Part shown: one piece after another, positions 36,657-44,616 of the stretch
Numbering within the stretch: position 1 is the stretch's first letter
Layout of the letters: each line of letters starts with the position of its first letter
NCBI GenBank assembly: GCA_035508495.1
Contig: DATJMX010000016.1
Coordinates: 24,948-88,947, forward strand
Length of the DNA: 64,000 bases
Source of the DNA: Candidatus Binataceae bacterium
GTDB taxonomy: Bacteria > Desulfobacterota > Binatia > Binatales > Binataceae
Direction: 5' to 3'
Position numbers and translations under genes: made by a program
Notes under the pieces: model-generated
Told to the model about the DNA's origin: nothing
The model's input: only the letters and a program-made list of their open reading frames with translations
Database searches by the model: none

Positions 36657-36922
36657 AAAACGACCTAACCCTCTTTCCCTTCACGCACGTGAAGGGAAGT
36701 TCGTTCGCCGCATGATTCAGTCTAGTCGAGCGCAGAATGTCCCTTCCAGATGCGGGAAGGGGTTAGGGCTTAGGCCGGCTTCTGGATTCCGCTCTCTTGA
36801 TAGAACTGATTAGAGGCGTCGCTCACTCTCAAGTTGTGGTCGTCGAATAGCAGAAAGCGCTAGCTAGTCGGACCCGATCTCGGCCACCTTCCATGAGAAG
36901 ATTTTGCGTGAGTGAAGTGGAG
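36657..36922. other. Intergenic region with a palindromic element and no gene
   Basis: Contains the inverted-repeat element described separately (36664-36767). The rest up to the promoter at 36923 shows no coding frame or further structure that I can support. Confidence 0.55.
36664..36767. repeat. MITE-like palindromic element
   Basis: Outer arms CCTAACCC (36664-36671) and GGGTTAGG (36760-36767), extended inward by CTTTCCC/GGGAAGG with one G-U pair. A second hairpin, CCCTTCACG-CA-CGTGAAGGG, sits in the left part. The element is 104 bp, lies directly behind the SRPBCC-like stop, and encodes nothing. No second copy of this exact sequence was seen in the window. Confidence 0.55.
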
Positions 36923-36950
36923 TTGCATTCGGCTTGCGCGAATGTATAAT
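36923..36950 (+). promoter_or_regulatory. Sigma70-type promoter of the leader/RIO-kinase unit
   Basis: TTGCAT (-35, 36923-36928), 16 bp, TATAAT (-10, 36945-36950; perfect consensus). Predicted start near 36957, 30 bp before a 20-residue leader ORF. Confidence 0.7.
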
Positions 36951-36986
36951 CACCCATCTTCTTTGAAGGGAGGAGAACTCCGAGAC

Positions 36987-37049
36987 ATGAATACTATTGA
37001 TGCCGTTCTGTCGCGCCGCAATTCGCCTCCCGCGTCCGTCCGCCGCTAA
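36987..37049 (+). CDS. 20-residue leader peptide (putative attenuator ORF)
   Basis: ATG at 36987 with GGGAGGAG 12-18 bp upstream; the product is MNTIDAVLSRRNSPPASVRR. It lies between a consensus promoter and a strong intrinsic terminator, upstream of the RIO-kinase gene. Codons for Ser-Pro-Pro contain GCCTCC (37025-37030), able to pair with GGAGGC (37079-37084) of the terminator stem. The Arg/Pro-rich end could stall a ribosome. Its function as a leader is inference from architecture. Confidence 0.55.
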   Translation: MNTIDAVLSRRNSPPASVRR

Positions 37050-37073
37050 GGCATAAATCCTTTCAGGCACACG

Positions 37074-37103
37074 GCCACGGAGGCAATCGCCCCGTGGCTT
37101 TTT
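37074..37103 (+). terminator. Intrinsic terminator in the leader (attenuator)
   Basis: Stem GCCACGG/CCGTGGC (37074-37080 with 37092-37098), a one-base bulge, then GGC/GCC and an AATC loop, followed by TTTTT at 37099-37103. It stands between the leader ORF and the kinase, so it would stop transcription before the kinase unless overridden. A second strong hairpin follows (37123-37148, 10-bp stem). Confidence 0.75.
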
Positions 37104-37233
37104 AGTTTTCGCTCCGGGGCGGGCGCCCGCGCACGTCCGCGCGGGCGCATCGCGGCGCATAACCCCAACCCATTGGAGGACCGCAAGATGAACACCACTT
37201 ACCGGCTATCAACCTCTAACCGCGGAGCAGGAA

Positions 37234-37980
37234 ATGATCGAAAACGAAATCGAAGACGCACTCGATGCGTTTTTCGCCGAAGGTCTGATAACTGAGGTTC
37301 TCTACGTCGTCCGCAGCGGCAAGGAAGCGACTGTCTACTGCTGCGCCGCGGGCGCCTCAACCGGAAAGGAGTTCCTGGCGGCCAAGGTGTATCGGCCGCT
37401 CGAGGAGCGCAGCTTCCGCAACGATGCGATCTACCAGGCGGGCCGCAATCGCCCGCTCGGCCGGCGCGACAAGCTCGCGCTCGAGCGCAAGTCGCGCCAC
37501 GGCCGAAATATCCAGTTCGGGGTCTGGATACACTCCGAGTTTCAAACTCTTCAGCTGATGAGCAGCGCCGGGGCGCGGGTGCCGGAGCCGATCTCCGAAT
37601 CGCAGAGCGCGATCTTGATGGAATATTTGGGCGACGCGAGCGGCTCGGCGCCCATGCTGAGCCGCATATCACTCGGCCGCCGCGAGGCCGAGGCTTGCCT
37701 GCGCGATATCTTTCAGACCGTGACGCTGCTGCTCGTGAATCATTTCGTGCATGGCGACTTGTCGCCGTACAACATTCTGTGGTGGTCGGGCACTCCGGTC
37801 GTGATCGATTTTCCGCAGGCCGTCGATGCACGCTTCAATCCGAACGCGCAGGAGTTGCTCGAACGCGATCTCGATACCGTGTGCAGCTACTTCGCGCGCT
37901 TCGGCGTCAGAGCCGACGGACGGCGCCTCGCGGGCGAGATGTGGCGGCGCTATAGGACGGGAATGTTGCGGACGGGATGA
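37234..37980 (+). CDS. RIO-type serine/threonine kinase-like protein
   Basis: A 248-residue soluble protein with RIO-kinase motifs: a flexible P-loop RSGKEATVYC (27-36), the ATP lysine in AAKVYRP (K51), the catalytic HGDLSPYNILWW (H173, D175, N180) and the metal DFPQAVD (D192). Bacterial RIO1-like kinases are poorly understood. The ATG at 37234 has GGAG six bases upstream, but a stronger site (GGAGGA, seven bases before ATG 37188) opens a 35-codon frame overlapping this start. The kinase frame itself remains open back to 37192 with protein-like residues. Transcription is likely controlled by the upstream leader. Confidence 0.87.
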   Translation: MIENEIEDALDAFFAEGLITEVLYVVRSGKEATVYCCAAGASTGKEFLAAKVYRPLEERSFRNDAIYQAGRNRPLGRRDKLALERKSRHGRNIQFGVWIHSEFQTLQLMSSAGARVPEPISESQSAILMEYLGDASGSAPMLSRISLGRREAEACLRDIFQTVTLLLVNHFVHGDLSPYNILWWSGTPVVIDFPQAVDARFNPNAQELLERDLDTVCSYFARFGVRADGRRLAGEMWRRYRTGMLRTG

Positions 37981-38283
37981 ATGCTATGGCTGAGGTGGCA
38001 GAACTCACCACGAAGGGCACGAAAGGAAGTAGGAACCCTCATCCGCCTGACGCGCGCTTGCGCGCGTCAGGCACCTTCTCCCGTGAAATAACGGGAGAAG
38101 GGTTCGCTTCGGGATCAGTGGAGGATTCGGTTTTGGAATCGTTGCGGCGCGCCCACCAGAAGATGTCGCAAAGCGCACCGCACGCGGGGAAATACACCGC
38201 GGGAGGCTCGCGATGCTCCCCGTCATTGTTCTTTGTTCGGTCGTCGCTCTGCGCCATCGGCTTTAGCTTAGGAAACTCTTTCA
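37981..38283. other. Intergenic region between RIO-kinase and lpxL genes
   Basis: Contains the hairpin repeat at 38034-38104 and otherwise nothing I can support as coding. Short open frames on both strands lack ribosome binding sites or protein-like composition. Confidence 0.6.
38034..38104. repeat. Double-hairpin intergenic repeat
   Basis: Outer pair AACCCT/AGGGTT. Within it are a perfect 13-bp stem GCCTGACGCGCGC with a TT loop (38045-38072) and a perfect 11-bp stem CCTTCTCCCGT/ACGGGAGAAGG (38074-38101). The CCTTCTCCCG...CGGGAGAAGG motif is familiar from REP-like dispersed repeats. There is no second copy in the window; a T tract is absent. Confidence 0.6.
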
Positions 38284-39204
38284 TCAATAGAAACGATGCT
38301 CGCCGGGGGGGCGGGTTTTCCAGCGGCGGTGAATCCAGTTCCAGTGGTCGGGATGCTTGCGGATCATCGATTCGATCTCGGTGGTGAAGAGCTGCGTGTT
38401 TTCGCGCACGGCGGCTTCGCGATCGGGTCCGGTGACCAACTCGATCGGGCGATGGATCTCGAGTCTGTGGTGGACGCTGTCGCCTTCGCGCACCATGAAG
38501 CAGGGCACGACCGGTGCGCCGGTGCGCATCGCGAGCCGCGCGACGCTGTCGCTGGTCGAGGCTGGCAGGCCGAAGAAATCGACGAACACGCCCTGGCGCA
38601 CGTCGAGGTCAAGTGCGATCGCGATCATCCAGTTCTGGCGCAGCAGTTTCAGCATGTCGCGCGCGCCCGCCTTGCGCGGGATTACGCGGTTGCCGAATTT
38701 AACGCGCGCCTCGCACACGGCGGCATCGACGAGCGGATTGCGCAGCGGACGATGCACGATCGCGATATGGTAGCCGTAGATCGAATGCGCGAGCTGCATC
38801 AGCTCGAAGTTGCCGAAGTGCGCGGTGAGGACGAATAGTCCGCGCCCGCCCGACATCTCCTCTGCTATCTGCCAGTTTTCTTCGCCCGAATAGACGGTGA
38901 CCTTTGCGATATTGGCGCGGCTCAGCTTGTCGAAGTGGGTCCATTCGGCAAGCATCCGGCCCCAGTTGCGATACATACCGCGCAGGATCAAAAGTCGCTC
39001 GGCCTCGGTCTTTTCAGGGAACGCGATTGCAAGATTCTTCTGCGCGATCGGGCGATTGGGCCGATCGAGCTTCATCGCGATCGCACCGATTCCCGCGCCG
39101 GCCCGCACCGCACGCGCAAGCGGCATCGCGCGCATCGCCGCGACCACGGCGGCAATACCGGTATATTCAAAACGCGCCTGAACCCGGCCAACCTGACGAG
39201 CCAT
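38284..39204 (-). CDS. lpxL: Lipid A biosynthesis acyltransferase (LpxL/HtrB family)
   Basis: Adds a secondary acyl chain to Kdo2-lipid A at the inner membrane. The 306-residue protein shows the catalytic H-x4-E in TAHFGNFELMQ (H129, E134), the typical VHRPLRNP block, and the C-terminal HPDHWNWIHRRWKTRP. The N-terminus has one weak membrane anchor and a run of basic residues. The start ATG at 39204 is followed by a long Ala-rich helix. Which family member (LpxL or LpxM) cannot be decided by eye. It precedes the gspD terminator region on the same strand. Confidence 0.88.
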   Translation of the reverse strand: MARQVGRVQARFEYTGIAAVVAAMRAMPLARAVRAGAGIGAIAMKLDRPNRPIAQKNLAIAFPEKTEAERLLILRGMYRNWGRMLAEWTHFDKLSRANIAKVTVYSGEENWQIAEEMSGGRGLFVLTAHFGNFELMQLAHSIYGYHIAIVHRPLRNPLVDAAVCEARVKFGNRVIPRKAGARDMLKLLRQNWMIAIALDLDVRQGVFVDFFGLPASTSDSVARLAMRTGAPVVPCFMVREGDSVHHRLEIHRPIELVTGPDREAAVRENTQLFTTEIESMIRKHPDHWNWIHRRWKTRPPGEHRFY

Positions 39205-39242
39205 TAACTAGAGAGCATCCCGCGAGTCGATCGTGCGCGCAA

Positions 39243-39277
39243 GAAAAAGGCGCGCGCCGAAGATGCGGCGCGCGCCT
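39243..39277 (-). terminator. Rho-independent terminator of gspD
   Basis: Perfect 12-bp GC stem (39248-39259 with 39266-39277), 6-nt loop, and on the minus strand an immediate TTTTTCTT tract. Placed 22 bp beyond the gspD stop, it separates gspD from lpxL. Confidence 0.88.
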
Positions 39278-39298
39278 GAGACAAACCGCGACACGTAT

Positions 39299-41935
39299 TC
39301 AGGGTGCGATTGACGGCGTCACGCCGCGCGTCGAATCGAGCTTGCTGCCGCCCGCCGCACCTGTCGAGGCGTCGCTGAACGGCGATACGCTGCCCGCGCC
39401 CGCATCGAGCGGAGCGGATGCGGGAGCCGCCGCAATAGGCGCCGGAGCCACGGCCGTACCGGTCGCGACACTCGGCCCGCCCATCCTGGTGTTCATCGTC
39501 GTCGGACCGACTTCGGTCGTGTTGAACGGCGTGGCGCCAGTCGTATCGGGCGCCGTGTTGTCCGGACCCGGAGCAGTCGGCGGCGCGCCGTACGGAGCAT
39601 TCAGCTCAGCCGAGGGCGGTACCGCAATCGAGAAGCTCGGGCTGTAAACCTGCTGCACCTGCGAGGCTGGCATATCGTGGATTTCTTTGCGGCCCAGCGA
39701 ATTGACGAACTTCTGACGCTCTGCCAGCGAGAGCTCACGCAGATCGGCTTTGTTGCGGACGATGTGCGGGGTCAGGAAAACCATCAGGTTGTCTTTGCTC
39801 TTGCTGCGATTCTTGTCGCTGAACAGGTTGCCGAGGAATGGGATATTGCTGATGAATGGCACACCCTGGTTGTTGATGTTGTCGGCACTGGACATCAAGC
39901 CACCGATGACCGCGGTGCGATGATTCATCACGAGCACAGCAGTCGATGCCGATCGAATCGTCGTTGTGGGTCCGAGCGAGTTATTCACTGTAGTCGGATC
40001 GACCTGCGAAACTTCCTCATAAAGGTCGAGCTTCACGTAGTCGCCCTCGGAAACCATCGGAACGATATCGAGCGTGATACCGACGTTCTGGCGATCGACC
40101 GAGTTGAAGATCTGACCGGGCAGACCAGCGTTTGCTGACGCCGAGCCTACAAACGGCAGATTTTGGCCGACGACGATCATCGCTTCTTCGTTATCGGCCG
40201 TGAGCAATGTCGGCGCCGACAGCACGTTCGCATGCTGATCCTGCTCCAATGCGGTGATCAGCGCGAGTTCGCATGGCACGCTGACGTTCCCGGTGGCGCT
40301 GGTGGTCGATCCGGTCGCGGCGGTAGTGGCCGCCGACACGATCGCAGCCGGAACCGAGCAGGATTGACCCGACGCCAGACCGAGGCCCAAACCGGTCATT
40401 CCCAGCGGGTTGCCGATAGCATTTTGGAGTTGGCCGAAATTCAGAGTTCCGACTCCCGCAACGTTGCCGCCCAGGGTGCCATTGGCGAAGTAATTGACAC
40501 CCATCTCACGCTGACGTTCAGCCTGCACCTCGACGAGCACCGCCTGCACGAAGACCTGCACGCGCGGCACGTCGAGCTCATCGATGATGTTCTTGACCGT
40601 CTGCCAATCCTGAGGCGCCGCACTCACGACGAGCGCGTTGGTAGCGGGGTCGGCGGTGATGCTGACGGGGGAGCTGAAGTCTGGCGTTCTGCCACTGGTG
40701 CCGGCGCTCGAGCTTCCGCCACTGCTGCCGTACCCGCCGGAAGAGCCGCGCATCATTCCGCCGCCGCCCATTCCTCCGCCCATGCCGCCCATTCCTCCGC
40801 CCATGCCGCCGCCCATACCGCCCATCGAGCTGCCGCCGTACGACGCGCCCGATAAGCCACTCATGCTGGATCCGCCGCTCATCCCGCCAAAGCCAGAACC
40901 GAACGAGCTGCCGTTATAGTTGCCGAGCGAACTGCCGCGGCCGAGCGATCCTTTTCCGGTGGTGGGCGAAAGGGTGGACGGGCCGTTGCCGCCGTTCATC
41001 AGGTTATTGAGGACCTGGACCATCTCAAGCGCCTGCGCGTTCTTCAGTCGATAGACATGGATGCGCGAGGTGGAGTTGGGCGGGACGACGTCGAGCTTGG
41101 CGACGATTTCCTGGATCTCGCGCATCTGGAGCGGCGGCGCGAGAACTAACAGCGAGTTGGTGCGCTCATCTGGAATGATCTTGAAGCCGGTCGAAGTGCC
41201 CTGCGCCGATGGTGCGACAACTCCAATCCCGGGGCGTGCCTGCATGCTCGAACCCGAGCTGATGCCGAGGCGGGCGTTCATCACCTGCTCGATCTCGGGT
41301 GCGATCTCTGCCGCAAAGGCGAGGCGCAGTGGAATGACCGTAACGTTCTGCTGCTCACCGCGTACATCAAGCGAGCCGATGATCTGCAGCAGGCGCTGCA
41401 CGTTGTAACCGTCGTCGGTGATGATGATCGTGTTGTCTTCGGGGAATGCCGCGACGAGGCCGTCATGCGAGATCATCGGCTGGATTACGCCGACGAGGCC
41501 GGAGGCGTCGATATTCTTGAGCCGCACCATCCGCGTCACATATTCGTCGCCGCCGACTGCCTGATTGGAATTAACGCTGGGTCCGATCGAGCGCGCCTCA
41601 CGCGCCGGAATGATCTTGATGACCTTGCCGGCCTGCACGGTCATGAAACCTTTTTCCTGCAGGACCGATTGAAAGAGTTCATAGGCCTGCTGCGGCGTGA
41701 CCTTGGTCGGCGCCATGATCGAAACTTTGCCGCGAACGCTTTCGTCGAGGATGAAGTTCTTGCCCGTGATCTCGCTGACGAACTTGGCCAGAACGGGAAT
41801 ATCCACGCTCTGGAAATTCATCTGGATCAGCGTATTGGGATCGACGCCGGCGCTGTCAGACGCATGCGATCGTGTCGCGCTGGCTACGAGCGACAATAGT
41901 GCTGCGGCCAGAACGCCAACGAAAAAGCGCTTCAT
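39299..41935 (-). CDS. gspD: Type II secretion system secretin GspD
   Basis: Outer-membrane multimeric pore of about 878 residues with a signal peptide (MKRFFVGVLAAALLSLVASA). In order: N0 (NFQSVDIPVLAKFVSEITG), N1-N3 modules (KIIPDERTNSLLVLAPP, RIHVYRLKNAQALEMVQVL), then the secretin domain from PRVQVFVQAVLVEVQAER to FISNIPFLGNLFSDKNRSK and LMVFLTPHIVR. A Gly/Ser/Met-rich linker (about 338-415) lies inside N3, and a Pro/Ala/Thr-rich tail follows the pore. GGAGG lies 8 bp before the ATG at 41935; the frame runs 9 bp further to a GTG. No other gsp gene is adjacent. Confidence 0.92.
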   Translation of the reverse strand: MKRFFVGVLAAALLSLVASATRSHASDSAGVDPNTLIQMNFQSVDIPVLAKFVSEITGKNFILDESVRGKVSIMAPTKVTPQQAYELFQSVLQEKGFMTVQAGKVIKIIPAREARSIGPSVNSNQAVGGDEYVTRMVRLKNIDASGLVGVIQPMISHDGLVAAFPEDNTIIITDDGYNVQRLLQIIGSLDVRGEQQNVTVIPLRLAFAAEIAPEIEQVMNARLGISSGSSMQARPGIGVVAPSAQGTSTGFKIIPDERTNSLLVLAPPLQMREIQEIVAKLDVVPPNSTSRIHVYRLKNAQALEMVQVLNNLMNGGNGPSTLSPTTGKGSLGRGSSLGNYNGSSFGSGFGGMSGGSSMSGLSGASYGGSSMGGMGGGMGGGMGGMGGGMGGGGMMRGSSGGYGSSGGSSSAGTSGRTPDFSSPVSITADPATNALVVSAAPQDWQTVKNIIDELDVPRVQVFVQAVLVEVQAERQREMGVNYFANGTLGGNVAGVGTLNFGQLQNAIGNPLGMTGLGLGLASGQSCSVPAAIVSAATTAATGSTTSATGNVSVPCELALITALEQDQHANVLSAPTLLTADNEEAMIVVGQNLPFVGSASANAGLPGQIFNSVDRQNVGITLDIVPMVSEGDYVKLDLYEEVSQVDPTTVNNSLGPTTTIRSASTAVLVMNHRTAVIGGLMSSADNINNQGVPFISNIPFLGNLFSDKNRSKSKDNLMVFLTPHIVRNKADLRELSLAERQKFVNSLGRKEIHDMPASQVQQVYSPSFSIAVPPSAELNAPYGAPPTAPGPDNTAPDTTGATPFNTTEVGPTTMNTRMGGPSVATGTAVAPAPIAAAPASAPLDAGAGSVSPFSDASTGAAGGSKLDSTRGVTPSIAP

Positions 41936-42018
41936 GCCAGTCACCTCCGGCGGAACTTGCCGAGCGAAGAGGATATTGCACGAGGATGTGCTTCTGCAAG
42001 GTAATTGATTGCAAAAGT

Positions 42019-42060
42019 TTGACTTTCCGGAAAGGATGTTCGTGTTAAATCCTTTCGTCG
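42019..42060 (+). promoter_or_regulatory. gspD/lolC divergent control region with alternative hairpins
   Basis: A possible lolC promoter (TTGACT, 18 bp, TGTTAA) overlaps two mutually exclusive hairpins: the palindrome CTTTCCGGAAAG (42023-42034), and GAAAGGAT (42030-42037) with ATCCTTTC (42049-42056). Role unproven. Confidence 0.35.
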
Positions 42061-42147
42061 GCAGGCGAGAGGATCTCGCCAGGTTGAAAGCAGCATCGCA
42101 GCGCCCATCAGAGCCACGTCAGTGACAAGAGAGACCAGAGGTATCGG

Positions 42148-43428
42148 TTGCGCTTCGAAGTTCTGATCGGGATGCGGTATCTGCGGGCCAGGCGGCGCGA
42201 GCGCTTCGTGTCGGTAATCGCTTTGATCTCGCTGGCCGGTGTCACGCTCGGAACCTTCGTCCTTACAGTAACACTGGCGGTCATGAGCGGGTTCCAGGAG
42301 GATCTCCGCGACCGCCTGCTCGCCTTCACACCGGAACTGACGATTGAGCGCGCCGACGGAGGGATCTTTAACGCCGCCGATCTCAGGAAGAAGCTCGAGG
42401 CGATCCCGGAAATCATCGCGGTCGCGCCCTACGTGACGTCGCAAGTGATGGCGGTGGGGTCAACCGAAAGCGGCGCGCCGGGCTACGTCTCGGGGGGCAT
42501 CCTGCGAGCGGTCCAGGTCAGTGATAACAACGTGCTTACGGAGCTTAAGCGAACGCTCGAGAGCGGCAGCCTCGACAGTCTCGAGCATACGTACCCGGTT
42601 CCGGTGGTCGATCAGGGCAAGAAGCGGATGGCCGACTTGCCGGGTGCGATCGTCGGCGCCTCGCTCGCGAGCGAGCTTGGACTTCGCGTCAACGACCCGA
42701 TGATCCTGATCTCGCCGGCGAGTCTGGCCAATGCGATGGGCGCGCCGCGGCTCAAGCGGTTCGTGGTCGAGGGCTTTTTCCATTCGGGGATGTTTGAATT
42801 CGATTCCTCGCTGATATTCGTCGATCTGAAGTATGGCCGCGCGCTTTTGGCCGACGATCCGCAGTTGCAGAGCGGCCTCGAAGCGCGGCTCCACGACATG
42901 TTCGACGCGCCGAAAGTCCGCGCCGAAGTGGAAGCGATGGCGGGACCGGAGTTCAAGGTCACCGACTGGACGGAGGCCAACGCGCCGCTGTTTTCATCGC
43001 TCAAACTCGAAAAGATGACCGACTTCCTGGTGTTGCTGCTGATCGTGCTGGTGGCGGCATTCAATATCGTCGCAACGCTGGTGATGGTCGTGATGGAGCG
43101 GCGCAAGGAGATCGCGATTCTGCGTGCGATGGGCGCACGCGCTGCGTCGATCGCGTCGATTTTTCTGTGCGAAGGGGCGCTGCTCGGCGTGATCGGGACA
43201 ACGCTCGGCGTTGGCGCGGGCTTTGTGTCATCGTTCCTGATCGGCAAGTATCACCTGATTCATTTGCCAGCCGATCTCTTCATGGTAAGCGCGGTGCCGG
43301 TGCGGCTTTATCCACTCAACTTCATACTGGTCGCCGTAGTCGCGATCCTATTGTGCGTCGTGGCCGCGCTTTACCCTGCGCTCGAGGCGCGTTCGCTCTC
43401 ACCGGTCGAGGTCATTCGTTATGAGTGA
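42148..43428 (+). CDS. lolC: Lipoprotein-releasing system permease LolC/LolE
   Basis: Inner-membrane component of the LolCDE ABC system that releases outer-membrane lipoproteins to LolA. The 426-residue protein has one N-terminal helix (VIALISLAGVTLGTFVLTVTLAVMSGF), a large periplasmic domain and three C-terminal helices, the FtsX-like MacB_PCD plus FtsX layout. The initiator is TTG at 42148, in MRFEVLIGMRYLRARRRERF. It overlaps lolD by 8 bp. Only one permease gene is present, so a homodimer (LolF-like) is likely. Confidence 0.93.
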   Translation: MRFEVLIGMRYLRARRRERFVSVIALISLAGVTLGTFVLTVTLAVMSGFQEDLRDRLLAFTPELTIERADGGIFNAADLRKKLEAIPEIIAVAPYVTSQVMAVGSTESGAPGYVSGGILRAVQVSDNNVLTELKRTLESGSLDSLEHTYPVPVVDQGKKRMADLPGAIVGASLASELGLRVNDPMILISPASLANAMGAPRLKRFVVEGFFHSGMFEFDSSLIFVDLKYGRALLADDPQLQSGLEARLHDMFDAPKVRAEVEAMAGPEFKVTDWTEANAPLFSSLKLEKMTDFLVLLLIVLVAAFNIVATLVMVVMERRKEIAILRAMGARAASIASIFLCEGALLGVIGTTLGVGAGFVSSFLIGKYHLIHLPADLFMVSAVPVRLYPLNFILVAVVAILLCVVAALYPALEARSLSPVEVIRYE

Positions 43429-44131
43429 GCCAGCCGCCGCGCAGGCTCATTTACTGATCGAAGCGCGCGGCGTGGTCAAGAAATTCTACGACGCCGGGCG
43501 CGAGATCGAAGTGCTGCGCGGCCTCGACCTGACCGTCGATGCAGGCGAGGAAATCGCGATCGTCGGCCAATCGGGCACCGGCAAGTCAACGCTCCTGCAC
43601 GTGCTCGGCAGTCTTGAGACGCCGAGCGCGGGCAAGGTGCTGTTCGAAGGGCAGGATCTCTTCGCGCTCGACGAACCCGCGCTGGCCGACTATCGCAATC
43701 ACAAGCTCGGATTCGTGTTTCAGTTTCACTATTTGCTGGCCGATTTCAGCGCGCTCGAAAACGTGATGATGCCGGCGCTGATCGCGCGGATGAACGACGA
43801 AGAGGCGGAGCATCGCGCGCAGGAAATCCTCGCCCGCGTGGGACTTGGTGACAAGCTGCATCGCAGGCCGGCCGAGCTGTCGGGTGGTGAGCAGCAGCGC
43901 GTTGCGGTCGCGCGAGCGGTGGTGCTCAGGCCGCGGCTCGTGCTCGCCGACGAGCCGACGGGCAATCTCGATCCGCATACGGCCGAGGAGATTCACGGCC
44001 TGTTCCATATGCTCAGTCATGAACTGGGAATCACGTTAGTAATCGCGACTCACAACGAACGCTTGATGCGCAGCGTGGGTCGCGCGCTTAGGATCCAGGA
44101 AGGAAAACTCATCGACGAGCCACGAAGCTGA
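43421..44131 (+). CDS. lolD: Lipoprotein-releasing system ATPase LolD
   Basis: ATP-binding subunit that powers LolC. 236 residues with Walker A GQSGTGKST (49-57), a Q-loop FQFHYLLADFSALENV, the LolD-type signature LSGGEQQRVAVARA and Walker B VLADEPTGNLD. The LLADFSALENVMMPAL region matches LolD/MacB-type lobes. Overlaps lolC by 8 bp, so it is translationally coupled. Confidence 0.95.
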   Translation: MSEPAAAQAHLLIEARGVVKKFYDAGREIEVLRGLDLTVDAGEEIAIVGQSGTGKSTLLHVLGSLETPSAGKVLFEGQDLFALDEPALADYRNHKLGFVFQFHYLLADFSALENVMMPALIARMNDEEAEHRAQEILARVGLGDKLHRRPAELSGGEQQRVAVARAVVLRPRLVLADEPTGNLDPHTAEEIHGLFHMLSHELGITLVIATHNERLMRSVGRALRIQEGKLIDEPRS

Positions 44132-44212
44132 TCGAAGCGCGCGATAGCGGGGCGCTTGGTTTACTTACCGGGACCGATTGGCTAGCTTGTTCGCCGTTTT
44201 TGGTGTTCTTGA

Positions 44213-44503
44213 GTGTCAGTCCGAATGTTCAACGCGATTCCAGTTCGCGCGGCGGTTTGCTGCGCGCTGATCATCGCGATCGCATGCGGAGTTCCATCGC
44301 ACGCATATGCAAAGCCGCCGACTAGCGCGCCTATCAACCTTCGCGGCAAAGACCGCATCGAGACGCCATTGGTTCTCGAAGTCGCGTGGAATCCAATGAC
44401 GGCGCTCAGTCCGGGCGGAGAATCAATGCGCCGTGCGAATCGTCTTCATGTTGGCACGATCGATAATCTTGAATTCGACGTCAACGAAGGGGCACGCGCT
44501 TAA
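44213..44503 (+). CDS. Small secreted protein of unknown function
   Basis: A 96-residue frame starting at GTG (an ATG is four codons in). The first 33 residues form a signal peptide (AAVCCALIIAIACGVPSHAYA). The mature part, about 63 residues, is polar with no family signature. The DNA around its start (GGTGTTCTTGAGTGTCAGT) resembles that around the bamA start (GGTGCTCCTGAGTGGCAGT), so it may derive from a duplication. Coding status is uncertain. Confidence 0.45.
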   Translation: MSVRMFNAIPVRAAVCCALIIAIACGVPSHAYAKPPTSAPINLRGKDRIETPLVLEVAWNPMTALSPGGESMRRANRLHVGTIDNLEFDVNEGARA

Positions 44504-44616
44504 GGCCGATAGTGTCGCGTCTCGGCAATACCATCGACCCGCAGTCCACAATGGCGGCTATCCGAATTAATGCATTGATATGGCGCGCGTTCGCGCGCGG
44601 TCTCTGGTGCTCCTGA

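Noticed and set aside
36987..37049. Leader ORF considered as the start of a truncated nitroreductase (MNTIDAVLSRR resembles such N-termini)
   Set aside because: The frame stops after 20 codons and nothing downstream in any frame resembles the rest of that family.
37088..37121. CGCCCCG (37088-37094) pairing with CGGGGCG (37115-37121) as an antiterminator
   Set aside because: The downstream partner is transcribed after the T tract, too late to prevent termination; the upstream GCCTCC pairing is the better candidate.
40690..40920. Repetitive Gly/Met-coding DNA considered as a CRISPR or satellite repeat
   Set aside because: It is an in-frame low-complexity linker inside gspD, with no spacers or regular repeat unit.
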